From Flavobacteriaceae bacterium (GTDB lineage: Bacteria > Bacteroidota > Bacteroidia > Flavobacteriales > Flavobacteriaceae): a stretch of DNA of 8,001 bases. Shown in pieces: positions 1 through 7,948 of this stretch. The notes under the pieces were generated by a model, which saw only the letters and a list, made by a program, of their open reading frames with translations, was not told the origin of the DNA and ran no database searches. The stretch is from the NCBI GenBank assembly GCA_018608735.1, contig JABAYZ010000049.1, positions 341 to 8,341 on the forward strand, written 5' to 3'. How positions within the stretch are numbered: position 1 is the first letter of the stretch; every line of letters begins with the position of its first letter. Made by a program: the position numbers and the translations under genes.

Positions 1-1
1 A

Positions 2-3000
2 TACATAGTTCAGGCCGCATTGAAACATGAGCGATGGGTTGGCCGTGCCGATATTTTACGTCGGGTTGATACCCCCAGCTCACTTGGTGATTATTCGTAT
101 GAAATTATTGATACAAAGCTCGCTCGTGAAACCAAAGGTGGCACTGTTTTACAGCTTTGTCTCTACGCTGACCTGCTGGCCAAAGTTCAAGGATGTGCGC
201 CCGAGCATTTGTATGTGGTTTCCCCGTGGAGTAATTTTGTACCGCAAAAGTTTCGCTTTTCTGATTACAGCGCCTACTATCGAGGTGTGAAGTCAGCCGC
301 TGAGGTCGCTGTTGATCTAGTTGGCGTAGATGAAACCTATCCAGAACCTAAAACGCATTGTGATGTTTGTCGTTGGCAACGAGACTGCGAAAAGCGCCGT
401 CGGAATGATGATCATCTATGCTTGGTAGCAGGCATCTCCAAAAATCAAATCAAAGAGCTTGGCTCACATAATATCAACACGACGAAAGAGTTCGCAAGTT
501 GGCAGCTGCCTGAAGACTTCAAGCCTGACAAAGGGTCTGTTTCTTCATTCGAAAAGGTATTGGCACAAGCTTCAATTCAAGTTGAGGCTAGAGAAGCTGG
601 CCATTTGAAGTTTGAATTTCTTGAGTTTGCTCCTGAGACTGGGCTGTCGGCACTGCCAGAACCAAACCCTGGAGATGTCTTTTTTGATATTGAAAGTGAC
701 CAGTTTGTTGGTGAACACGGTATTGAGTATCTATTTGGATACAGCATAATAAATGATCTTGGTGAAAATGAGTACGTTGCAGACTGGGCATTAGATCGTG
801 TCACTGAAAAAGCTATTTTTGAACGGTTTGTAGATTTTGTTTTCCGAAGACGGCAAGAGTTTCCAGGCATGCACATCTATCACTTTGGCGGTTATGAAGC
901 TGGCGCTTTAAAGCGCTTGATGGGCAGGTATGCCACTCGTGAGAATGAAGTGGACAACCTATTGCGTGGGTTAGTTCTAGTAGACCTATTGTCTGTGACA
1001 AAGAATGCTATTCGAGCAAGTGTAGAAAGTTATTCTTTAAAACAGCTTGAGCAATTTTGTGGGTACGAACGTAAGGTTTCATTGCATGATGCTAATGTTG
1101 CTCTGACGCAAGTCACTGCTGGGCTTGAGTTGAATAATATTCGGTCTATCGGTGATGAAGCAAAATCTATTGTTGAAGATTATAATGCTGATGATTGTTA
1201 TGCGACATTGAAGCTCCGTGATTGGCTGGAAGATCTCCGCAATCAAAAAATATCTGAGGGAGCACCAATCACACGTCCAGCGCCTGGATACGATGAGCCC
1301 AGCGAAGAGCTAACCGCTCAGCAAAAGCGTATTCAAGAACTGATCGAATTATTGGTGCAGGATGTGCCAGTAGATCCGGCCGAGCAAAATGGTGAACAAG
1401 CTGCACTATGGCTTTTGGCCCATATTCTTGATTGGCACCGCAGAGAAAATAAAGCTGTTTGGTGGGAAAAGTTTAGGCTCCAAGATCTTAACGAAGCTGA
1501 GCTTTACGACGAAAAAGCAGGCCTTTCCGGGCTAAACTTTTTAGAAACTATTGCGGAGAGCAAAACGGGGATTCCAACTGATCGCTACAGTTTTGATGTA
1601 CAGGATACTGACATTAGAGGTGGAGAAGGCGTCCATAATGTTGGTGGAGCAAAATTAGGTACAATATCCAATATCTCATTTGAAGAACAAATCATTGATA
1701 TAAAGAAGTCAAAGGCTTCAGCTGAGATACATCCAGAAGGTATCTTTGTACATAAATTCATTGATCCCAAGGAACAGGCAGCATCACTACTTCGATTAGG
1801 GGAGTACGTTGCTGAAAATGGGATTTTAGGTGAAGGTCCATATAAAAGCTCCAGAGATCTCCTTCTTCGGTCCAAAGTCTCAATGGACAGCATTTCAGTT
1901 GAGGATGATAATACAACGGCTCTTTCTCGATCTATCAACTTAGCCAGTTCTTTGACATCGGGCGTACTTCCTATCCAAGGCCCTCCTGGAACTGGAAAGT
2001 CGTTTACTGGTGCACGGATTATCTGTGAGTTGGTCAGACAGGGTAAAAGAGTAGGTATTACTGCCAACAGTCATAAAGTTATCCGTAATCTTCTTGATAA
2101 AACTCTTGAAGCAGCTGCCGAACTAGGTGTGGATTTAACCTGCATACAGAAGCCGGAAATGGGAAACGGAGAGCCGGATTCCTCAAGCCTCGTATTCGCC
2201 AAAACCAACGATAATGTACTTGTTTCACTTAAAGATGAAACTGCTCAGGTAGCTGGAGCAACTCATTTCTTTTGGTGCCGTGAAGATGCATTTGAAACGG
2301 TAGACGTCTTGGTGGTCGACGAGGCTGGCCAAATGTCATTAGCCAATGTCTTGGCTGTAGCTCATGCGGCACAAACAGTCATTCTTTTGGGGGATCCTCA
2401 ACAATTAGAGCAACCAACGCAGGGCACGCATCCTGATGGCACTGGAGTGTCCGCTCTCGACCACTTGCTAAATGGACGACAAACGATTGCCAGCGATGAA
2501 GGTTTATTTTTGGGCGTGACCTATAGGATGCATCCAAAAATCTGCAGTTTTGTTTCTGAAATGTTTTATGAAGACAAGCTGACATCTATTTCAGGTTGCA
2601 AAAATCAGTCTGTAAATACTCGTGGGATAATTGATGGCCCTGGCTTGTTCTATCTGCCTGTATTTCATAGCGGGAATACTAGTTCATCAGTTGAAGAGGC
2701 CACCGCAGTCCGGAGACTAGTGGCAGATATATTAGAAACTGGAGAGACGTGGACAGATCGTGGCGGTACTCAGAAAGTGATTACGCTAAACGATATTGTC
2801 ATAATTGCACCTTATAATGCTCATGTATGCGAAATTCAAAAACTACTCCCAACAGCTCGAGTTGGGACCGTTGATAAGTTTCAAGGTCAAGAAGCAGCAA
2901 TAGCCATTTTTTCAATGGCAACCTCTACTTATAGCGACGCCCCACGTGGAATGGAATTTCTGTACAGCTCAAACCGTTTCAACGTTGCTATTTCCAGAGC

Positions 3001-3121
3001 GCAATGCGCTGCCGTTTTGGTGGCTTCAGACAATTTATTTGACGTAAATTGCATGACCCCTCGGCAAATGCAACTCGCCAATCCATTCTGCCGATACTCG
3101 GAAGTAAGCAAAAGATTATAA
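2..3121 (+). CDS. TM0106-family RecB-like nuclease / RNase H-fold exonuclease / SF1 helicase fusion (5' partial)
   Basis: Seen: the frame is open from base 2 to the TAA at 3119-3121 and runs off the left edge, so the true start is missing; the TTG at 20 is only the first start-like codon. Residues are numbered from that TTG. A RecB/Cas4-like nuclease comes first, with D11, D31-T-K33 and Q45-LCL-Y49. Cysteines 114, 117 and 123 follow (C-x2-C-x5-C), as in Cas4 and AddB iron-sulfur nucleases, where a fourth cysteine lies near the N-terminus, here outside the window. A YprB-like RNase H/DEDD fold has D223-I-E225, H288, D322 and YNADDC (388-393). The C-terminal UPF1/DNA2-like helicase has Walker A GPPGTGKS (654-661), DEAG (767-770), GDPQQL (791-796), TYRMHP (834-839), DKFQGQE (952-958) and NVAISRA (988-994). 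Known: this order occurs in TM0106-family proteins, whose biological role is not settled. Inferred: an ATP-driven cytoplasmic DNA or RNA translocase-nuclease, possibly for repair or defence. Roughly 100-150 residues appear to be missing upstream. Confidence 0.9.
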   Translation, partial: YIVQAALKHERWVGRADILRRVDTPSSLGDYSYEIIDTKLARETKGGTVLQLCLYADLLAKVQGCAPEHLYVVSPWSNFVPQKFRFSDYSAYYRGVKSAAEVAVDLVGVDETYPEPKTHCDVCRWQRDCEKRRRNDDHLCLVAGISKNQIKELGSHNINTTKEFASWQLPEDFKPDKGSVSSFEKVLAQASIQVEAREAGHLKFEFLEFAPETGLSALPEPNPGDVFFDIESDQFVGEHGIEYLFGYSIINDLGENEYVADWALDRVTEKAIFERFVDFVFRRRQEFPGMHIYHFGGYEAGALKRLMGRYATRENEVDNLLRGLVLVDLLSVTKNAIRASVESYSLKQLEQFCGYERKVSLHDANVALTQVTAGLELNNIRSIGDEAKSIVEDYNADDCYATLKLRDWLEDLRNQKISEGAPITRPAPGYDEPSEELTAQQKRIQELIELLVQDVPVDPAEQNGEQAALWLLAHILDWHRRENKAVWWEKFRLQDLNEAELYDEKAGLSGLNFLETIAESKTGIPTDRYSFDVQDTDIRGGEGVHNVGGAKLGTISNISFEEQIIDIKKSKASAEIHPEGIFVHKFIDPKEQAASLLRLGEYVAENGILGEGPYKSSRDLLLRSKVSMDSISVEDDNTTALSRSINLASSLTSGVLPIQGPPGTGKSFTGARIICELVRQGKRVGITANSHKVIRNLLDKTLEAAAELGVDLTCIQKPEMGNGEPDSSSLVFAKTNDNVLVSLKDETAQVAGATHFFWCREDAFETVDVLVVDEAGQMSLANVLAVAHAAQTVILLGDPQQLEQPTQGTHPDGTGVSALDHLLNGRQTIASDEGLFLGVTYRMHPKICSFVSEMFYEDKLTSISGCKNQSVNTRGIIDGPGLFYLPVFHSGNTSSSVEEATAVRRLVADILETGETWTDRGGTQKVITLNDIVIIAPYNAHVCEIQKLLPTARVGTVDKFQGQEAAIAIFSMATSTYSDAPRGMEFLYSSNRFNVAISRAQCAAVLVASDNLFDVNCMTPRQMQLANPFCRYSEVSKRL

Positions 3122-3156
3122 TTAGATGGCAATCATGGAACTGTGCCTCGCAAATT

Positions 3157-3186
3157 TTGCCAATTGAAATGCCACCAATTTTTAAT
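3157..3186 (+). promoter_or_regulatory. Candidate sigma-70 promoter for the DUF4011-helicase-Vsr gene
   Basis: TTGCCA at 3157-3162 matches the -35 consensus at five of six bases. TTTAAT at 3181-3186 matches the -10 consensus at five of six. The spacer is 18 bases, within the usual range. Transcription would begin near 3193 and leave a leader of about 120 bases before the ATG at 3316. The -35 box is also the right arm of a 6-base inverted repeat whose left arm is at 3127-3132. AT-rich DNA gives such matches by chance fairly often, so this is tentative. Confidence 0.35.
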
Positions 3187-3303
3187 GGGAAACCTTTTCT
3201 AAAAAATGATCATAAGTGTTTAAAAAGCAATTTAACGATACTTAATTTTAAAATTTTTTCCTTGTCACTAACTGCTCACTACTTTTAAGCTGAGACGTTA
3301 AAT

Positions 3304-3308
3304 GAGGA
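3304..3308 (+). promoter_or_regulatory. Ribosome binding site for the 3316 start
   Basis: GAGGA ends seven bases before the ATG at 3316, which is good Shine-Dalgarno spacing. An in-frame TGA at 3313-3315 directly precedes the ATG, so the reading frame cannot begin further upstream. Together these fix the start of the large downstream gene. Confidence 0.8.
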
Positions 3309-3315
3309 ATGCTGA

Positions 3316-6300
3316 ATGTCTGAAATCGCAACCCAGTTAGAAGCAACTCGCAAGCGTTTAGTGGAAACAGGGACACGTAATAGGCTGATACATGTCAATC
3401 GTTCAACGAAGCGTGGAAACTTAATTAATGTAGTCAATGAAAAGTCGAATGAAATCTTCAAAATCTTAAAAGAAGATTCTAAGCGCATGAAATTTCTGGG
3501 TGTTGGCAGTGAACAAGACGAGGTCTCAGAAGATGATATTTTGCTGGCTATATCTGAGGAAGTTGATGAAACCAGGTATACCGATTTAATAATCGAAACT
3601 GATCTGACGCCGGACGCTCTGCAGAAACGACTTCTGAAAATTTCTAGCGCAGCGAGAACGTCTGAAGAAGAACAAGGGTTGAATATTCTGTATTTAGCCA
3701 TTGGATTTTTGCGGTGGTATGAAGATGAAAAATCAGAAGTCTTGCGAGAGTCTCCACTAATTCTTTTACCGGTAGAGTTAGTTAGAAATGCAAAGACTTC
3801 TACCTTTGATTTAGTGAGCCGTGACGAGGACATAGTCACCAACTTACCGCTGCAAGAACGTCTTTATAACGATTTTGGGATTGAACTGCCCGAAATTGAG
3901 GAAGTTGATGAATGGTCACCCGCTGAATATTTTAACAAAATTGAAAGTATAATTGGTAACAAAGGTAGATGGTCAGTCGACCATGATGGAATGCAATTAG
4001 GTTTTTTCTCTTTTGCAAAACTTTTGATGCTTCGAGATCTAGATCCAGAGAATTGGACACTCCAAGATTTAACCCAAAATGATATTATTGATAGATTGCT
4101 AGTGTCTGGATTCAGGTCAGAAGATCCAGTAATCGGTCAAGGTGAGAAAATTGACGAAGTCCTTGATGTAAAAAATATCTTTCAAGTAATTGATGCTGAT
4201 TCAAGTCAAACTAAGGTGATAGAAGAAGTTAATTCGGGTAAAAATCTTGTTGTACAGGGTCCGCCGGGTACTGGGAAATCTCAAACTATCACTAATATCC
4301 TAGCAGCTGCAGCTCACAGTGGAAAAAAAGTGTTATTTGTCGCTGAGAAAATGGCCGCTTTGAATGTTGTGTACCAAAGAATGGTTAAAGTTGGCCTTAG
4401 TGATCTATGTTTAGAATTACATTCGAAGACTGCGAATAAGAAGGCTGTGTTAGGCGAAATTGGTATGACCCTTTCAAAAAGCTCAACAATTGTGGACGCA
4501 CAGTCTGTCGATGAGGATCTCACCATTTATAGAGATAGATTGAACGAAATTTCAGGTGTGCTGCATGAGGTAGTTGCCGATAGGGACTATTCGGCATTTT
4601 CGGTATTAGCAAAGATTTCAAGATTAATGGGTGAAGGAGTCGAGCCGCCGCAAATTTCATTGCCTGATCTTGAGCATTTAACTTTCAGTGAAATCGACGA
4701 GTTACTGCATTTTGTCAAAAAATATGTGGAACTAAAAGTAAAATATGGCAGCTATAATTCTCACCCATTCTTGGGGGTGCAAAATTTAGACATACAACCC
4801 TTTGATGTTCAGAGGTTACCTAACGAAATTCGTAACTTCCAAAGACAATTTAGTGATTGGAAAGTTTTTGCTTCGACGCTAGCCGACTTACTTGAAACTA
4901 TGAATGATGCATCTGTAAATGCCGTAGCAGAGCATGTAGAGCTCGTAAAACACCTGAGGGATTTTCCAAGTTCTGATACAAATCTCTATGAACTGCTTAA
5001 GCCCTTAAGTGAAGACGGACGTTTGTTTGATGGTCTGGAAGCGACAGCCACTTGGGCGTTGTCTGAAAAAGCATTATCTGAAAAAGTAGCTGACACGATA
5101 TGGTCCTTGGACCATCATTCAATTAGATCGGCTGTTGCTGCTGGAACGACAAGCTGGTTTAAACGAGTTTTTGGCCCCTACCGTAGAATTTGCAAAGATT
5201 TGCAAACTCATGTCAAATTTACTTTGCCCCATTCACCTAGCGATCGCTTAGATTTTGTAGACGCCATAATTGTGGCGGCAAAAGAGAAAAAGTTATTTGA
5301 ATTAGAGGCTGGGTATCTTTCCTCGAAACTTGACTATGCTTGGAGAGCTGAAAGGACGGAAGTTTCAGAACTACAACAAGTGCTCGATTGGATCAAAAAG
5401 TTTCCTTTTGAAATGATAGATTGTTCTCCACAAGTGATTGCAAAAGTAAAAGCCACTAATCTAGAGGAATTTGTAAATAACCAGGCCGAAGAATTGAGTT
5501 CAAACTTATTTGGGTCTTTAGATTTATTAAAAAGTAAGTTGATGTTGGACGATAACTCGTTGGATGTTTGCGACCAAAAGTTTCAACAAATTTTGGATCA
5601 TCTTTCGTTGTATCCGGAATGGACTGAGTTTCACTCTTCTCGTCAAATACTTATCGAAAAAGGTATTGAGGCGTACTTAGAAGCACATGATGATAAAAAA
5701 ATATCTGACAGTCTGCTTGCTAGTGAAATTGAATTCGCAATTTTCGAAGAGAAGTGGCGTATTTGCCAACACAAGTTTCCAGAATTAACTGAAATTTCTA
5801 AACTAGATAGACATAAACTAGTTAGTACTTTTTCATCTTTAGAAGAAAAGAAAGTGGATTTCACCCGTAAGAAAATTCTCAAATCCCATTTAGAGAATTT
5901 GCCCAAAGGTGCAGTGGGAGAAATGGGTTTAATTCGTGGCGAATTAGCAAAAAAGCGGAGACATAAGTCTTTAAGATATATGATGACACATGCGGGTAAT
6001 ATGATCTCTCGTATTAAGCCTATTTTTTTAATGAGCCCTATTTCCGTGGCTCAATATTTACCCCCTGAAAAGGTCGAGTTTGACCTGCTTGTTATTGATG
6101 AGGCAAGTCAAGTGCGCCCTGAGGATGCTCTTGGGTCAATCGCCCGAGCCAAACAAATTGTAGTTGTAGGAGATCAGAAACAGCTGCCACCCACTTCTTT
6201 TTTTGACAGGCTAATAGATAATGCTGAGGCTGAGTATTTAGAAGATGAAAGCCCGTCAATTGTTCAGGCCGTAGAAATGGAGAGTATTCTTTCTCTATGT

Positions 6301-7935
6301 GAAGCGAGAGGCATGCATCAATCAATGCTGGAATGGCATTATAGGTCACGTGATCCTTCTTTGATTATGGTGTCAAATATAGAGTTCTATGATAGCCGTT
6401 TAATTCTTCCACCAAGCCCTATGGCTCAAGATGGTTTTTTTGGTTTGTCCCTAAACCGAGTGCCCGGGGCATACTCTAGCGCAAGTAGAGGGCAGGGAAG
6501 GGCCGGAACCAATAGAATAGAGGCAGAAGCTGTTGTTGATCGATTAACTGAGTTAGCGTCAAGTCATCCTAATTTTTCCGTCGGTATCGTTACATTTTCA
6601 AAATCACAAGCTGATATGGTAACAGAAATACTTGAATTCAAACGCCGCCACAATTCAGTGCTAGATATGTGTCTTCGAGAAAATAAATCTGAAAACGTTT
6701 TTGTAAAAAATATTGAGAATGTTCAAGGTGATGAAAGAGACATTATATTGATAAGTGTTGGTTACGGTCCATTTGAACCTAACCAGGCCTTATCAACAAT
6801 GAACTTTGGACCAATTAATTCGGATGGTGGGGAACGAAGACTTAACGTACTATTTAGTAGGTCACGAGTAGCATGTGAAGTTTATACTTCATTTAATCCC
6901 GCTGATATTGATCCGTCGAGAACTTCAAAAGAAGGACCTAAAGTTCTTAAGAAATTTCTGCAATTTGCTGAAAATGGTTTTCTACCTGCTTTGGATGTTT
7001 CCACAGAAGAGCCTGATAGCGATTTTGAGGTTGATGTAGCTTTTGAAATTAAAAAAATGGGTTATGAGGTTGACTATCAGGTAGGTACTGCAGGTTTCAG
7101 AATTGATATTGGGGTTCGCAAGAGAGGCTCAAATAACTTTTTACTCGCCGTAGAATGTGATGGTGCAACATATCACTCAGCTTTGTGGGCCAGAGAACGT
7201 GACCGTTTAAGGCAAAATGTCCTGGAAGGGTTCGGTTGGAAGTTCCATCGAATTTGGAGCACTGATTGGTTTCATAGACGCAATGCAGAATTGGAGCGTC
7301 TAAAAATAGTTTTAGAAAATTGTGCAGAGTTGGAGATTGGAACTTTTATAAAAGGTTCCAACCATAACGCACCAAAAATCAAGAATGAAGTTGATACTCC
7401 TAAGCTTGATGAAATAATAATTTTGGAAACTAAAATAGAGGTTCCAAAGTATATTAAGGCCACAATAAGCGTTCCAAATGGTTTTGAGCCACATGAACAA
7501 CCACTTTCGACTATTATGTCCGCATTATACGAAATCGTAAAAATTGAAGGTCCAATTCATCTTAACGAGCTGGCTCGTAGGTACACCACAGCGCATGGAA
7601 AGACTAAAGTTGGATCTCGGATCTTATCAGCCGTCAAGAATGCTGTGAAAAAATGCGTTTCTAATGGAATGTTTTTAGAAAAAATGAACTTTTTGGCAAC
7701 TCAAGAACAATTTCATAAGGTTTCAGTACGGGATAGATCAGAAGAAACTACTCCTACGACCAAGGCTGAATTTATATCCAAAGAGGAGATAAAATCTTGC
7801 GCAGAACTTATAACTGAAGAAAGTGGTGAAATTCCTATGGAAGAACTTGTCAAAGCAATTTCGGGAGTTTTGGGATTTAAACGTACAGGCCCAGATTTGC
7901 ATGAAAGAATAGTGGACTGCATCGTGGATGATTAA
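3316..7935 (+). CDS. hhe: Hhe-type DUF4011-SF1 helicase-Vsr-like endonuclease-DUF3320 defence protein
   Basis: Complete at 1539 residues. Residues 1 to about 245 look like DUF4011: TRNRLI (20-25), LYLAIGFLRW (125-134), PLILLPVEL (147-155) and LGFFSFAKLLMLRDLD (228-243). The SF1 helicase follows: a Q-motif glutamine at 298, Walker A GPPGTGKS (315-322), MSPISVAQYL (906-915), DEAS (928-931), GDQKQLPPT (952-960), HYRSR (1008-1012), VQGDERD (1136-1142) and LNVLFSRSR (1176-1184). A predominantly helical insertion of about 500 residues separates the early motifs from motif II. A Vsr-like PD-(D/E)XK nuclease of the MTES_1575 type spans about 1235-1330, with D1264, E1280-C-D1282, then RERDRLRQ (1293-1300) and HRIWSTDWF (1311-1319). 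A DUF3320-like tail includes EGPIH (1411-1415) and runs to the C-terminus. No signal peptide or membrane segment is evident, so it should be cytoplasmic. Known: DUF4011-helicase-Vsr proteins form the single-gene anti-phage system Hhe. Inferred: it recognises and cleaves invading DNA in an ATP-dependent way. The family is confident; the defence role is inferred from architecture. Confidence 0.92.
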   Translation: MSEIATQLEATRKRLVETGTRNRLIHVNRSTKRGNLINVVNEKSNEIFKILKEDSKRMKFLGVGSEQDEVSEDDILLAISEEVDETRYTDLIIETDLTPDALQKRLLKISSAARTSEEEQGLNILYLAIGFLRWYEDEKSEVLRESPLILLPVELVRNAKTSTFDLVSRDEDIVTNLPLQERLYNDFGIELPEIEEVDEWSPAEYFNKIESIIGNKGRWSVDHDGMQLGFFSFAKLLMLRDLDPENWTLQDLTQNDIIDRLLVSGFRSEDPVIGQGEKIDEVLDVKNIFQVIDADSSQTKVIEEVNSGKNLVVQGPPGTGKSQTITNILAAAAHSGKKVLFVAEKMAALNVVYQRMVKVGLSDLCLELHSKTANKKAVLGEIGMTLSKSSTIVDAQSVDEDLTIYRDRLNEISGVLHEVVADRDYSAFSVLAKISRLMGEGVEPPQISLPDLEHLTFSEIDELLHFVKKYVELKVKYGSYNSHPFLGVQNLDIQPFDVQRLPNEIRNFQRQFSDWKVFASTLADLLETMNDASVNAVAEHVELVKHLRDFPSSDTNLYELLKPLSEDGRLFDGLEATATWALSEKALSEKVADTIWSLDHHSIRSAVAAGTTSWFKRVFGPYRRICKDLQTHVKFTLPHSPSDRLDFVDAIIVAAKEKKLFELEAGYLSSKLDYAWRAERTEVSELQQVLDWIKKFPFEMIDCSPQVIAKVKATNLEEFVNNQAEELSSNLFGSLDLLKSKLMLDDNSLDVCDQKFQQILDHLSLYPEWTEFHSSRQILIEKGIEAYLEAHDDKKISDSLLASEIEFAIFEEKWRICQHKFPELTEISKLDRHKLVSTFSSLEEKKVDFTRKKILKSHLENLPKGAVGEMGLIRGELAKKRRHKSLRYMMTHAGNMISRIKPIFLMSPISVAQYLPPEKVEFDLLVIDEASQVRPEDALGSIARAKQIVVVGDQKQLPPTSFFDRLIDNAEAEYLEDESPSIVQAVEMESILSLCEARGMHQSMLEWHYRSRDPSLIMVSNIEFYDSRLILPPSPMAQDGFFGLSLNRVPGAYSSASRGQGRAGTNRIEAEAVVDRLTELASSHPNFSVGIVTFSKSQADMVTEILEFKRRHNSVLDMCLRENKSENVFVKNIENVQGDERDIILISVGYGPFEPNQALSTMNFGPINSDGGERRLNVLFSRSRVACEVYTSFNPADIDPSRTSKEGPKVLKKFLQFAENGFLPALDVSTEEPDSDFEVDVAFEIKKMGYEVDYQVGTAGFRIDIGVRKRGSNNFLLAVECDGATYHSALWARERDRLRQNVLEGFGWKFHRIWSTDWFHRRNAELERLKIVLENCAELEIGTFIKGSNHNAPKIKNEVDTPKLDEIIILETKIEVPKYIKATISVPNGFEPHEQPLSTIMSALYEIVKIEGPIHLNELARRYTTAHGKTKVGSRILSAVKNAVKKCVSNGMFLEKMNFLATQEQFHKVSVRDRSEETTPTTKAEFISKEEIKSCAELITEESGEIPMEELVKAISGVLGFKRTGPDLHERIVDCIVDD

Positions 7936-7948
7936 GGGGCTCCTTTTT
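7934..7948 (+). terminator. Weak possible intrinsic terminator overlapping the stop codon
   Basis: AAGG (7934-7937) and CCTT (7942-7945) can pair around a four-base loop, followed by TTT and then AT. The stem is only four base pairs and the T-run is short, so this would be a poor terminator. It is listed because it is the only hairpin plus T-run next to the stop of the large gene. Confidence 0.2.

Larger units (their letters stand above)
3122..3315 (+). other. AT-rich intergenic region between the two helicase-nuclease genes
   Basis: This 194-base gap holds no credible gene. It contains a candidate promoter at 3157-3186 and the ribosome binding site of the downstream gene at 3304-3308. TGGCAA at 3127-3132 and TTGCCA at 3157-3162 form a perfect 6-base inverted repeat with a 24-base spacer, but no T-run follows, so it is not a convincing terminator for the upstream gene. 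A perfect 12-base AT-only palindrome lies at 3244-3255 (AATTTTAAAATT). In such AT-rich DNA this could be chance, or a site for an AT-preferring protein. Without a clear terminator, some read-through from the first gene into the second is possible. Confidence 0.6.

Noticed and set aside
1585..2067. Reverse-strand open frame of 160 codons inside the TM0106-family gene
   Set aside because: It is antisense to the region that includes the helicase Walker A site. Its proline- and serine-rich composition is what the complement of a conserved coding region gives.
3127..3162. TGGCAA/TTGCCA inverted repeat as a terminator of the first gene
   Set aside because: The arms are only six base pairs, the loop is 24 bases and no T-run follows, so it does not fit an intrinsic terminator.
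3049..3288. Forward frame of 79 codons overlapping the end of the first gene and filling the gap
   Set aside because: It starts inside the conserved C-terminal coding region in another frame, its tail is low-complexity AT-rich sequence, and no ribosome binding site supports it.
3302..3340. Possible leader peptide of 12 codons beginning at the ATG at 3302 and overlapping the hhe start
   Set aside because: The Shine-Dalgarno sequence lies inside its own first codons, so nothing appears to drive its translation. The GAGGA clearly serves the ATG at 3316.
3285..3842. Reverse-strand open frame of 185 codons opposite the start of the hhe gene
   Set aside because: The translation is serine-rich with no recognisable motif and lies wholly opposite a strongly conserved DUF4011 domain. 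It looks like an antisense shadow.
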